Source: Candidatus Uhrbacteria bacterium
GTDB taxonomy: Bacteria > Patescibacteriota > Patescibacteriia > 2-12-FULL-60-25
Assembly: GCA_030649995.1 (NCBI GenBank)
Contig: JAUSEV010000004.1
Span: 1 to 64,000, forward strand
DNA: 64,000 bases
Direction of reading: 5' to 3'
Shown here: piece after piece, positions 52,925 through 61,035 of the stretch
How positions within the stretch are numbered: position 1 is the stretch's first letter
Layout: each line of letters begins with the position of its first letter
The notes under the pieces: model-generated
What the model saw: only the letters and a program-made list of their open reading frames with translations
Database searches by the model: none
Told to the model about the DNA's origin: nothing
Position numbers and translations under genes: made by a program

Positions 52925-53662
52925 CTATTCTTCCTCTTCCTCCAGAAGAGGAATGGGGTGGGAAGGAAGAGGGTTGGTTGACGTGGGCGGCACGGAGCCG
53001 GTCGTCGCTTGAATGCGCAAAGCATCTTGATACGCCGTTGTATAAACTTCCACGAGCACCGCGTCCGGAAGGAGGTCAATCTCCTCTTTTGTCACCAAAC
53101 CTTTTGACAATAAATATTCTCGAATCTGCGCGGGGGTGAGCGTGGCCGGATCCGGAGGGCGCTCTAAAAATGTTTGAGGACCGTTTACTACGGGAGTGAT
53201 CTGTAAAAATTCTTGAAAAGAGGCTCCGGAAGAGGCCGATGCCAACCCCACATCATTGGGAGCTTGAAAACAGGTTTTTCCTTTCGGACAGTTTGGATCC
53301 GCTCCTTGCGCGATCTCCATGGCATCGGAGACATCATCAGAATCGCTGTCCGCGAGATAAGGAGAGGTGCGATAGGTGTAGAGCTCATCATAATCGGACA
53401 GGCCGTCATGATCCGTATCCTTTTGTTTTAACAAACCCACCTTATTATCTTCTCGCGCCTGATCGGCAAAAAACTTTTGCGTCAATTGCTGTTTATTTTT
53501 TGAGATCAAAAACGGGGCATGGAGCTGCTGGCTAAATTGAGAGATGGACAATCCCAAAGCCGAAACCGCGCACAAAAATAAAACCACGACCGCCGTGCGT
53601 TGTTCGGAACGCAAGCCGGCCCACCGGTCTTTCAAACGAAATCGAGGGGAACCCTCATCCAT
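52925..53662 (-). CDS. Membrane-anchored protein with thrombospondin type-3 calcium loops
   Basis: 245 residues from the ATG at 53662. One N-terminal helix (TAVVVLFLCAVSALGLSISQ), then the loops DTDHDGLSDYDE and DSDSDDVSDAME (calcium-binding TSP3 type), and a Pro/Thr/Glu-rich tail. The frame is open upstream into folC, but that extension is unlikely. The gene is 15 nt before the giant protein gene, so the two are likely co-expressed and may interact at the surface. Confidence 0.78.
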   Translation of the reverse strand: MDEGSPRFRLKDRWAGLRSEQRTAVVVLFLCAVSALGLSISQFSQQLHAPFLISKNKQQLTQKFFADQAREDNKVGLLKQKDTDHDGLSDYDELYTYRTSPYLADSDSDDVSDAMEIAQGADPNCPKGKTCFQAPNDVGLASASSGASFQEFLQITPVVNGPQTFLERPPDPATLTPAQIREYLLSKGLVTKEEIDLLPDAVLVEVYTTAYQDALRIQATTGSVPPTSTNPLPSHPIPLLEEEEE

Positions 53663-53694
53663 AGGGCAAAGTATAACACAGAGCTTGTCTCGCT

Positions 53695-54984
53695 TCAAAA
53701 ACTGTTTCTTGTTTCGAGGCAATGCTCCTCCGTGATCCAACGCTTCCTAAGCTCGCCGGCAAGAAAAAATGAACCTGTCACTAAAATAAGATCGTCTTTG
53801 CGGGCTCGCTTGATGGCTCTCGAGAGAACTGACTCGGGATCAAGGGATGATTCGATGCGCGACCCTTTTTTGAGGTATTTTTTTGCGCGTATCAGCAATT
53901 CATTCGGATGCGCGCATTCCCGATTCCTCGTTTGAAAGCGTGTAATGGATACACGATCGGCATGAGGAATAATTTGACGTAACATCGCGTCATGATTTTT
54001 ATTCTGCGCCATGCCAATGATCAGATGCAGCGCGTGAAAGGACAGATGGCGAAGGTTCTCCACGGTACTTTTTATTTTTGATCTGTTGTGCGCTCCGTCA
54101 AGGATCACCGTTGGAGTTGATTGAACGCGCTCAAATCGGCACGGCAGGCGAGCGTTGCGTATCCCTGTTCGAATCGATGCGGCGTTGATGCCAAGTTTTT
54201 TTGCAATCGCCGTTACGAGCGCGTGATTATATTCCTGATAAGTTTTTTGGCGACCAATACGCGTGAACGAAACCCGTTTCCGCCCGCACACGCGCTGAAA
54301 CATCTTGAAGATGGCTGGCCGCCGTTCCGAAGTAAAAAAAGCTGATCCGCGTTTGATGATTCCGGCTTTATCAAAACCGATTTTTTGAAGAGTGTGACCG
54401 AGCAATTCTGTGTGATCGTAGTCAATATTCGTAACCATGGTGATCACCGGTTTTTGGATCACATTGGTGGCATCATACCTGCCGCCCAAACCAACCTCCA
54501 AAACAATCCACTCGCACCGTTGTCGTCTAAAATAAACAAGGGCGATCGCAAGCAGCAATTCATACAACGATGGTCTCCCATAGGGACCTTTTTGATAAGC
54601 GATATCTATCCACGGTTTTAACTCATCAACGATATTGGAAAATTCATCCGGGGAAATAAAAAGTTTCCCCACGCGTATCTCCTCAAGAGTCGTCGTAACC
54701 GCGGGCGACGTAAATGATCCGACATTTTTCCCCGAAGCCAGCAAAATTTCATGCAACAGGTTGGTGACCGTGCCCTTCCCGGCCGTCCCCGCCACATGAA
54801 TAAATTTCATGTGTTGATCCGGGTTACCGATGAGGTTTAAAAAATATCTCATTTTTTTAAGATACATCCCCACATCATGTCTTCCGGCCATGTAATCGCC
54901 GGCAATAGGCAGGTTGGAAAGCCCTTCAAGATAAGAGACGGTTTGATGGTAACGCAGAAGGATTCGCGGAGAAAATTTTTTCAT
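53695..54984 (-). CDS. folC: Folylpolyglutamate/dihydrofolate synthase (FolC-like Mur ligase)
   Basis: 429 residues from the ATG at 54984. The Mur-ligase P-loop is HVAGTAGKGTVT, followed by GSFTSPAV and VLEVGLGGRYDATNV, and NIDYDHTELLGHTLQKIGFDKAGIIK. The C-terminal domain holds VILDGAHNRSK and LIIGMAQNKNHDAM. It adds glutamate to folates. With the 5-formyl-THF cyclo-ligase and PurN genes in the same window, this indicates folate use in one-carbon metabolism. The upstream frame is open to 55041. Confidence 0.9.
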   Translation of the reverse strand: MKKFSPRILLRYHQTVSYLEGLSNLPIAGDYMAGRHDVGMYLKKMRYFLNLIGNPDQHMKFIHVAGTAGKGTVTNLLHEILLASGKNVGSFTSPAVTTTLEEIRVGKLFISPDEFSNIVDELKPWIDIAYQKGPYGRPSLYELLLAIALVYFRRQRCEWIVLEVGLGGRYDATNVIQKPVITMVTNIDYDHTELLGHTLQKIGFDKAGIIKRGSAFFTSERRPAIFKMFQRVCGRKRVSFTRIGRQKTYQEYNHALVTAIAKKLGINAASIRTGIRNARLPCRFERVQSTPTVILDGAHNRSKIKSTVENLRHLSFHALHLIIGMAQNKNHDAMLRQIIPHADRVSITRFQTRNRECAHPNELLIRAKKYLKKGSRIESSLDPESVLSRAIKRARKDDLILVTGSFFLAGELRKRWITEEHCLETRNSF

Positions 54985-55064
54985 AGTGGGGCGGCTCTTG
55001 ACAACCGGACTCAAGAGTTGAATGATACCTTTTGTACCCATTTAATCCAATCACAAAAAACATA

Positions 55065-56072
55065 ATGAAGAAACGCGACGCTACCCCTCTCTTGGGGCAG
55101 GTCCTGAAGAAAATCGCTCCACGGATTGGAGCGAGAGTCATCATGGAACCGGAGTGGGGCATCGTCGGGCAGGTCGTTTACAAAAGCGGCCGAAAAAGAT
55201 ATTTCCGATACTCCAGCCTTGACCTAAACCCCTTGGGTGCCTCGGAAATTGCCACGGACAAGGACTACGCCTATTTCTTCATGCGGCGCATGGGTTATCC
55301 GGTGATTCCCGGCAAGACATTTTTTTCCGATGCATGGGCGCGCGCGATCGGGAGTCCCGGTCGCAATATCGACGCGGCCTATCTCTTTGCCTCGCGCTTG
55401 GGATTTCCCGTGATCGTCAAGCCGAACAGCAGGAGCCATGGCGTAGGAGTGGCGCTCGTGCATACGAAGCGTGAGTTTTACCGAAGCTTGCGCGAGGTCT
55501 TCCGTCTGGATCGGATCGCCCTGGTCCAACGCCCAGTCCACGGAAAAGACTATCGAGTGGTGGTACTCGATCGGCAAGTGATCTCCGCATACGAACGGAT
55601 ACCGCTGAATGTCGTCGGAAACGGAGTCGCGACGATCCATAAGCTCCTTCTGGCAAAACAGAAAAGTTTTGTGGCTGCCAGTCGCGACACGCGAATCAAG
55701 ATCGAAGATCCGCGCATCATGGAAAAGTTGAAGCGCAAAGGGTTGAGCCTGCGATCCGTTCCGAAAAAGGGCGAGCGGATTTTTCTCCTCGACAACGCCA
55801 ACCTTTCCGCCGGAGGAGATTCGGTTGACGTGACGGCTTCGATGCATCCGCTCTTCAAAAAAATCGCGGTGCAACTCACCAGGGATATGGGACTTCGCCT
55901 CTGCGGTGTTGACCTGATGATCGAAGGTGACATCCGTGATGCCCCTAAAACGTACTGGGTGCTGGAAGTAAACGCCGCGCCCGGGCTCGACCACTACGCG
56001 AGATCCGGAAAAACCCAGGAAAAAATCGTCGAAAAACTGTACCTCCAAGTCCTCAAAAGGATGGAAAAGTAA
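55065..56072 (+). CDS. ATP-grasp ligase (RimK/cyanophycin synthetase-like)
   Basis: 335 residues. ATP-grasp elements: FPVIVKPNSRSHGVGVALVH (lysine/Gly loop), ALVQRPVHGKDYRVVVLD and LEVNAAPGLDHYARSG (metal ligands). The family couples a carboxylate to an amine using ATP; the nearest known types are cyanophycin synthetase-like and D-Ala-D-Ala/RimK ligases. Substrate unknown. Divergent from folC. Confidence 0.85.
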   Translation: MKKRDATPLLGQVLKKIAPRIGARVIMEPEWGIVGQVVYKSGRKRYFRYSSLDLNPLGASEIATDKDYAYFFMRRMGYPVIPGKTFFSDAWARAIGSPGRNIDAAYLFASRLGFPVIVKPNSRSHGVGVALVHTKREFYRSLREVFRLDRIALVQRPVHGKDYRVVVLDRQVISAYERIPLNVVGNGVATIHKLLLAKQKSFVAASRDTRIKIEDPRIMEKLKRKGLSLRSVPKKGERIFLLDNANLSAGGDSVDVTASMHPLFKKIAVQLTRDMGLRLCGVDLMIEGDIRDAPKTYWVLEVNAAPGLDHYARSGKTQEKIVEKLYLQVLKRMEK

Positions 56073-56099
56073 CCGGAGTTTCTTCCTCCGGTTTTTTTT
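56071..56099 (+). terminator. Intrinsic terminator after the ATP-grasp gene
   Basis: AACCGGAG tttcttc CTCCGGTT followed by a T run. Confidence 0.9.
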
Positions 56100-56119
56100 A
56101 TGATACGATTCGGATAAGT

Positions 56120-56560
56120 ATGAACCTCCTTTTTCCTTATGATGCGTCCGTCATCTATCTCCCCATGCGCGGCGAGATTGACTATCGGCATCCGGCATTT
56201 CCTTTGACGGTATTTCCCGACAGCCTCATGCTCCCGTCCGATCAGAGCGCCGATCCTTTTGTCTGGGCGGAGACAGTCAAAACGCGGCTAGCCAACAAGC
56301 ATCCATACATCCTTATTCCAGGCCGCGCGTTTGATCTTTCCGGAACTCGCCATGGCAAAGGTGGCGGATGGTATGACCGTTTTCTCTCAAAGGTTCCATG
56401 GAGCTGGCTGCGAATAGGCATCGCTTCACGATCACAGATATCGTCCTCCCCGCTTCTCAAACAAGTCTGGGACGAACCTATGGATTGGATTCTGTCATCT
56501 GACGGCCTGTCATGGGATGCCCATGAAACACAAGCTCGAATCCACCCACCAAAAAGCTGA
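56120..56560 (+). CDS. 5-formyltetrahydrofolate cyclo-ligase-like protein, short form
   Basis: 146 residues, against about 190 for the family. The family motif is intact as IPGRAFDLSGTRHGKGGGWY followed by DRFL. The N-terminal third, with the helical start and KS/R-rich loop of typical 5-FCL, is shortened, so the ATP/substrate site may differ. It converts 5-formyl-THF to methenyl-THF if active. Starts 47 nt after the ATP-grasp gene. Confidence 0.82.
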   Translation: MNLLFPYDASVIYLPMRGEIDYRHPAFPLTVFPDSLMLPSDQSADPFVWAETVKTRLANKHPYILIPGRAFDLSGTRHGKGGGWYDRFLSKVPWSWLRIGIASRSQISSSPLLKQVWDEPMDWILSSDGLSWDAHETQARIHPPKS

Positions 56561-56599
56561 TGACAAAAAAGAAAAAAAACCGTATGATACCCTCATACG

Positions 56600-56689
56600 T
56601 ATGACCCATTCGATTAACTCAGGGTCATAGTGAGCAGGTCGAACTATGACCCATTCGATTAACTCAGGGTCATAGTGAGCAGGTCGAAC
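56600..56689. repeat. Exact 45-bp tandem duplication upstream of hsp20
   Basis: Two identical 45-nt units (56600-56644 and 56645-56689) end exactly at the hsp20 start codon. Each contains TATGACCC...GGGTCATA, an 8-bp inverted repeat, overlapping TTCGA...TCGAA and CTCA...TGAG pairings, and an AGGTCGAAC stretch just before TATG. Alternative folds could hide the ribosome site. Confidence 0.9.
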
Positions 56690-56690
56690 T

Positions 56691-57071
56691 ATGAAACAAG
56701 AAACACCTATCGAAGACTGGCCATTGACCTCCGGGGATGGCCGATTATCCGTAGATGTGTTTTGCGATGGCGATTGTCTTGTTCTCCGTTCAACCATCGC
56801 CGGCGCGCAGATCGAGGATGTTGATATTTCCATTGACGGCGACCTTCTCACCATCCGCGGCGAACGGCACATCAAAGAACAACTGACGGAAGATGACTGG
56901 TTTTATCAAGAATGTTATTGGGGTCCATTCAGTCGTTCGTTGATTTTGCCCGTAGATGTCCACGCGGAACGAGCGGAAGCAACGCTGGAAGATGGCATCT
57001 TGACGGTACGCCTGCCTCTGCGCGCAGCCACGCATCGCCTTCCGATTAAAAATATTTCATCAAGAATGTAA
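56691..57071 (+). CDS. Small heat shock protein (Hsp20/alpha-crystallin)
   Basis: 126 residues. Alpha-crystallin domain with VDISIDGDLLTIRGERHIKE, YWGPFSRSLILPVDVH and the end motif GILTVRLPL, and a short tail. Prevents protein aggregation under stress. The exact 45-bp tandem duplication immediately upstream may hold a thermosensor-like structure. Confidence 0.92.
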   Translation: MKQETPIEDWPLTSGDGRLSVDVFCDGDCLVLRSTIAGAQIEDVDISIDGDLLTIRGERHIKEQLTEDDWFYQECYWGPFSRSLILPVDVHAERAEATLEDGILTVRLPLRAATHRLPIKNISSRM

Positions 57072-57083
57072 TCAGAAAAAAAT

Positions 57084-57311
57084 ATGCTGCAACCACTCAT
57101 TCTGACCGTACAACAAATCAACTCAACAATGATCATCGCGCAAACCTCTAACGGAGAGCGGTGGCAATTCCCGATCGGTGCCGTGCATGGAACCCCGCAA
57201 GTCGGACAAGAATTAAAAGTGATCGCGGTCGCCGTTGGAGCCGAAGATGCTGGAGAAAACGCTTTTGCCAAAACTTTGTTAAACGAGATTCTCAACGCTT
57301 CTCCCTCATGA
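57084..57311 (+). CDS. Hypothetical protein, 75 residues
   Basis: Small beta-rich protein with no membrane segment; the stretch VQQINSTMIIAQTSNGERWQ suggests an OB/SH3-like barrel, but I do not recognise a family. It sits 13 nt after hsp20 and its TGA overlaps the VanW start (ATGA), so it is in that operon. Confidence 0.7.
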   Translation: MLQPLILTVQQINSTMIIAQTSNGERWQFPIGAVHGTPQVGQELKVIAVAVGAEDAGENAFAKTLLNEILNASPS

Positions 57312-59134
57312 ATTTTCTTTCCCACCGATCAACAAAACCGATCGGGATCATCGTGATCTTGATCTGCGCGACCGCCACGATCGGCGTTTTGTTGATCACG
57401 CGCGAGGAAACTCGACCGATAAAAATTCTTTCCAACATCTCCGCCTTAGGCATCCCTCTTGATCACCTGAATCGAGAACAAGCTCTGCGCGTCCTCAAAA
57501 CCGCCATAGACGATTCGCTCAAAAACGGATGGTATGTAAACATCGACGGACACAGCGTGGAAATTGAACCGGTCGATCGACTGATTCACTATGATACGGA
57601 GACCGTGGTGGATCAAGCTCTCCTCATCGGCCGATCCGATCGCCCATGGAAAAATAGTGCGGTTCGTGGACGACTATTCTTCCGGCCCATCGCCCTCACA
57701 ACGGCGATCACCCTTGATCAAGCCGCCATACAAGAACAATTGAACGCCTATTTGGAAAAGCAAGGCATGTTGCGAGCGCCGCAAGACGCGGAACTTCATG
57801 TAACCTTCGATCAGAAAAAACAAACGTTCGAGGCCGTCATCAAACCGGAGCGACCGGGTCTTACGGTTGACTTTTCAACGGCATTTGCCGCATGGCAAAA
57901 ACAGGCGAGCCAATTAACCTTTTCTCCTCTCACCATCCAAACCATCACCATAGAACCGTTGCGCCGCGCTCAAGATCTGAATGCTCTGCTCCCGGATATT
58001 CCAACATGGCTTGACCGCGCGCCGTTTATTCTGACGGCCGAAGATCAAAAATGGAAAGTCACAACTTCGACTTTAGCCGGCTGGCTTGATGGCGTCACAA
58101 ACGAGAAGAGCGTGATACTGGGTTTGAATGAAAAACGCATGGAACAAACCTTGCGAACATGGCTCCAAAACATCCTTCGAGATTCGCGAAACGGAAAACT
58201 CGTCTTAGAGGAAAATCTCGTCAAAGAATTTGTGGCGCCGGAAGAGGGGTTGGCCTTGGCCGTTTCAAGCACCGCAAAAAACATCGAAGACGGTTGGACG
58301 AACGGTTCTTCCAGCATGGCAATCGTTTTGCGCCGCGCCATCCCCACGATAGAAGGAGAGGATGCTAAACGACTTGGGATTAAAGAGATGATCGGCATGG
58401 GACGCTCAAATTTTGCAGGCTCTCCCGTAAATCGACGGAAAAATATCGCCATGGGAGCGGCCAAAGTCAATGGAGCTTTGATCCCTCCCGGAGAGGAATT
58501 TTCTTTAGTCAAAACTCTCGGATCCATTGATGGAGAAAATGGTTGGGTCAAAGAGTTGGTCATCAAAGGAAATAAAACCGTCCCGGAATACGGCGGTGGA
58601 TTGTGCCAGATCGGCACAACCACGTTCCGCGCCGCTCTCGGTTCGGGAATGCCCATTACCGCTCGCACCAACCACGCCTATCGCGTCCCTTATTATGAAC
58701 CGGCCGGAACCGATGCCACCATCTATGAACCGGCGCCGGATTTTCGATTTAAAAATGACATGGAGCACTGGGTGATGATCACGACGCATATTCAAGGCAA
58801 TGATCTCGCTTTCCGATTCTGGGGAACAAAAGACGGACGCGTGGCAACTCAAAGTGCTCCTAAAATGTTCAATTTCGTCCCACCACCGGAAAAAAAGATC
58901 ATTGAAACCCTGGATCTGAAACCGGGGGAAACCAAATGCACGGAAAAAGCGCATACCGGAGCCGATGCGCGCTTTGACTATACCGTCAACTACTCCAACG
59001 GGGAACGGAAAAATAAGACCTTTTACAGCCACTACAAACCATGGGGCGCCGTCTGCTTGCTCGGCGTTAGCAAACTCTCCACATCCTCGACGACCACGGG
59101 TGTGGACGAAACCGGCATCAATAACCCCAATTAA
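57308..59134 (+). CDS. VanW family protein with peptidoglycan-binding-like repeats
   Basis: 608 residues from the ATG at 57308. N-terminal helix (IGIIVILICATATIGVLLI), then a PG-binding_4-like region (HSVEIEPVDRLIHYD), and a VanW domain near residues 380-520: NRRKNIAMGAAKVNGALIPP, VPEYGGGLCQIGTTTFRAAL, and RTNHAYRVPYYEPAGTDATI. VanW was first seen in vancomycin-resistance clusters; its function is unknown. An exported peptidoglycan-linked role is likely. Confidence 0.9.
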   Translation: MNFLSHRSTKPIGIIVILICATATIGVLLITREETRPIKILSNISALGIPLDHLNREQALRVLKTAIDDSLKNGWYVNIDGHSVEIEPVDRLIHYDTETVVDQALLIGRSDRPWKNSAVRGRLFFRPIALTTAITLDQAAIQEQLNAYLEKQGMLRAPQDAELHVTFDQKKQTFEAVIKPERPGLTVDFSTAFAAWQKQASQLTFSPLTIQTITIEPLRRAQDLNALLPDIPTWLDRAPFILTAEDQKWKVTTSTLAGWLDGVTNEKSVILGLNEKRMEQTLRTWLQNILRDSRNGKLVLEENLVKEFVAPEEGLALAVSSTAKNIEDGWTNGSSSMAIVLRRAIPTIEGEDAKRLGIKEMIGMGRSNFAGSPVNRRKNIAMGAAKVNGALIPPGEEFSLVKTLGSIDGENGWVKELVIKGNKTVPEYGGGLCQIGTTTFRAALGSGMPITARTNHAYRVPYYEPAGTDATIYEPAPDFRFKNDMEHWVMITTHIQGNDLAFRFWGTKDGRVATQSAPKMFNFVPPPEKKIIETLDLKPGETKCTEKAHTGADARFDYTVNYSNGERKNKTFYSHYKPWGAVCLLGVSKLSTSSTTTGVDETGINNPN

Positions 59135-59216
59135 GCTCAAATTTGCTCAAAATACAGGGGCTTGACACTATTTTGACCTGCCCCATAGGTCGTGATAAAA
59201 AGCGTCTAGGACATTG

Positions 59217-59238
59217 ATCCGCAGGAGGCGGATTTTTT
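59217..59238 (+). terminator. Intrinsic terminator after the VanW gene
   Basis: ATCCGC aggag GCGGAT followed by a T run. Confidence 0.88.
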
Positions 59239-59253
59239 GCGCCCCACCCCCTC

Positions 59254-59282
59254 TTGACAACCCTGCCTGGGGCTGGTATCCT
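59254..59282 (+). promoter_or_regulatory. Promoter for the structured RNA at 59289
   Basis: TTGACA (59254-59259), 17-nt spacer, TATCCT (59277-59282). No start codon follows closely; it points into the structured RNA. Confidence 0.7.
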
Positions 59283-59288
59283 ACGTTG

Positions 59289-59438
59289 ATCATTCGTGAT
59301 CTCCACACATCAGGTCTTTAGCAATCCGCGTCCACGACAAGCATGGAATTTTTCCATAGGGTGTTCGCAGGTCTCCGGACTCGCACTCCCCTTTAGAAAA
59401 ATTTCTTGGGCGCGGATTGCTTGAGCCCTGATTTTTTT
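59289..59438 (+). ncRNA. Structured non-coding RNA with closed terminal helix, possible 6S-like RNA
   Basis: Its ends pair: TCAGG (59310-59314) with CCTGA (59427-59431) and AGCAATCCGCG (59320-59330) with CGCGGATTGCT (59411-59421), with a near-complementary internal loop between, followed by seven T. Inside lie the hairpin ATGGAA ttt TTCCAT (59343-59357) and GTG...GTC tccg GAC...CAC. A dedicated TTGACA/TATCCT promoter lies upstream, so the transcript is about 150 nt. The shape, a long rod with a central bulge, recalls 6S RNA, and GTTCGCAG also occurs in E. coli 6S, but the similarity is weak. The remainder of the 370-nt gap (59135-59504) holds only this and the VanW terminator. Confidence 0.6.
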
Positions 59439-59504
59439 ATTTTCTTCATTGACCGATGCCGCGGAACCGATCAATATAAGTAACGAACAAAAAACTAATG
59501 AACT

Positions 59505-60101
59505 ATGCGTTTTTTTATCGTGCGACATGCGGAAACGGATTGGAGCAAAGAACAACGGCTTCAAGGACAAACTGACATACCGTTGAACCAAAACGGATTG
59601 GCGCAGGCGGCGGAATTAGCGGAACGATTGTCCGGTACCGATATCACCCACATATTGACGTCAGACCTTTCACGTGCCCGCGAAACCGGTCGCGTGGTGG
59701 CGGAACGCCTCAGTCTTCCTTTCCTGGTTGATTCACGTTTGGCTGAATGTCGCTTTGGGAGCATTGAAGGCCTTGCGCGCAAAGAAATTGTTACGCGACA
59801 TGGCGAAACTTTCATTGCTTCTGTAAATCGCCTATATGATTTTCATTCTGTGGGCGGTGAACGGTATGATGAAGTTCTACAAAGGACTTTAGCTGCACTC
59901 TCCGAGTTTTATAAAAAATACGCGGACGGCATTCCCCTCATCGTCACCCATGGCAGACTTATATTAACTCTTTTTACGCCACAACAACTGGAGAAAGTCC
60001 CTCCAACGGGGACGTGTATAAAGGTGGAGTTTGAATCACCAATTCCTTTTGATCTAAACATAAAATTTTCTGACGTGGGAATATTCAATGGTATAGAGTA
60101 G
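59505..60101 (+). CDS. Histidine phosphatase family protein
   Basis: 198 residues. The phosphohistidine motif RHAETDW and the second His (VTHGRLILTL) are present, with the Glu loop ECRFGSIEGLARKEIV. It belongs to the phosphoglycerate mutase-like group (GpmB/CobC type). Substrate not determinable. No strong ribosome site. Confidence 0.88.
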   Translation: MRFFIVRHAETDWSKEQRLQGQTDIPLNQNGLAQAAELAERLSGTDITHILTSDLSRARETGRVVAERLSLPFLVDSRLAECRFGSIEGLARKEIVTRHGETFIASVNRLYDFHSVGGERYDEVLQRTLAALSEFYKKYADGIPLIVTHGRLILTLFTPQQLEKVPPTGTCIKVEFESPIPFDLNIKFSDVGIFNGIE

Positions 60102-60199
60102 CCATCTATCGCTGCTCTTTGCGGCGAGAAGGTTTGTACACGTTCGACAAGAGAAAAAACCTTCACAAAATATCCATAAAATATCCATAGACTCCAAAT

Positions 60200-60231
60200 T
60201 TCAAACTGTGCGCTATAGCGCACAGTTTGAA
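60200..60231. repeat. Perfect 32-nt palindrome, copy B of the TTTCAAACT...CTATAG family
   Basis: TTCAAACTGTGCGCTA mirrored around the central CTATAG. Located between convergent histidine phosphatase and PaaX-like genes, so probably a bidirectional terminator or MITE-like element. Confidence 0.85.
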
Positions 60232-60271
60232 CTATCGGGTTGATTGACTTTGATCCCTATGTTCTTAATAT

Positions 60272-60877
60272 CTATTTTAATCCAAAATGTTTTTTTAGCC
60301 AACGATCGTTCTCTAACGATTCAACCACGACATAGAGAGCCTCCGCACGGATCTGATATTTTGTGCGCAACAAGTCCAAAACCTCTCGACACTCGTAAGG
60401 AAAAACCCACACGCTGTCTTGCAAACGATGAAATCCGAATTTTCCAAGAAGCTTTCTCACCTGTTCTCGAACCGTTCGCTGTTTCTCCGGAATATCAAAC
60501 ATGAGACAATGCCACTTGCCATCCCAATGCTTTCGTTTCTGCAGTTGCTTTTGGCCAAGCTCATACGCCAGAAGCTCTAAACGACCTTTCTCGGTGAGCG
60601 TGATGGCCCAACCTGCGGATGTTTGGCGAATGATCAGATGACCCTTCTTATCTAATCGATAGAACGCCTGTTTTACACGTTCCGGTTGATAACGTTTGCG
60701 CAGCACCGGCTTCATCAACTGAAGCAAATTTGGACAAACGACTCCAACCGCCAAAACTCCAACCGCCCCAACGGTCATCAAAATCATTTTCACAATCTCC
60801 CCTCGTTCAACTTTTTTATTCTGATCTGATGCCTTCATCGTCATATCTCTGATCATCATATCCATGAAGGATAGCAC
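60272..60877 (-). CDS. PaaX/Cas2-like transcriptional regulator-like protein
   Basis: 201 residues. The N-terminal part has one or two hydrophobic segments (KMILMTVGAVGVLAVGVV), then a winged-helix-like region (AFYRLDKKGHLIIRQTSAGW), then a Cas2/PaaX-like ferredoxin fold (KWDGKWHCLMFDIPEKQRTV; SVWVFPYECREVLDLLR). Without Cas1 or a CRISPR array nearby, a PaaX-type regulator is more likely than a Cas2. Internal ATGs are alternative starts. It lies between two nearly identical palindromes. Confidence 0.7.
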   Translation of the reverse strand: MLSFMDMMIRDMTMKASDQNKKVERGEIVKMILMTVGAVGVLAVGVVCPNLLQLMKPVLRKRYQPERVKQAFYRLDKKGHLIIRQTSAGWAITLTEKGRLELLAYELGQKQLQKRKHWDGKWHCLMFDIPEKQRTVREQVRKLLGKFGFHRLQDSVWVFPYECREVLDLLRTKYQIRAEALYVVVESLENDRWLKKHFGLK

Positions 60878-60879
60878 AC

Positions 60880-60917
60880 AATTTCAAACTGTGCGCTATA
60901 GCGCACAGTTTGAAATT
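60880..60917. repeat. Perfect 38-nt palindrome, copy C of the TTTCAAACT...CTATAG family
   Basis: Same 32-nt core as copy B (60200-60231), extended to AATTTCAAACT...AGTTTGAAATT. It sits 3 nt upstream of the PaaX/Cas2-like gene. Confidence 0.85.
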
Positions 60918-61035
60918 CTCCATTTTTTTGTCTTTCCTGTTACGACCACAATCATGTCATTTTTGAGACGCTTCATGAATATATTTTTATTGTCTTGAAC
61001 GTGATGGTGCGTATTTCTTGCAAATATCCTTTCTA

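Noticed and set aside
56600-56689. CRISPR array
   Set aside because: Only two units, directly adjacent with no spacer between them, and no cas1 or effector genes.
59310-59591. Minus-strand frame of 93 codons across the structured RNA
   Set aside because: It runs through the promoter-less side of the ncRNA and into the histidine phosphatase gene; no ribosome site or domain.
60272-60877. Cas2 of a CRISPR system
   Set aside because: The fold of the C-terminal part is Cas2/PaaX-like, but the protein has an added winged-helix-like part and hydrophobic N-terminus, and there is no array or Cas1.
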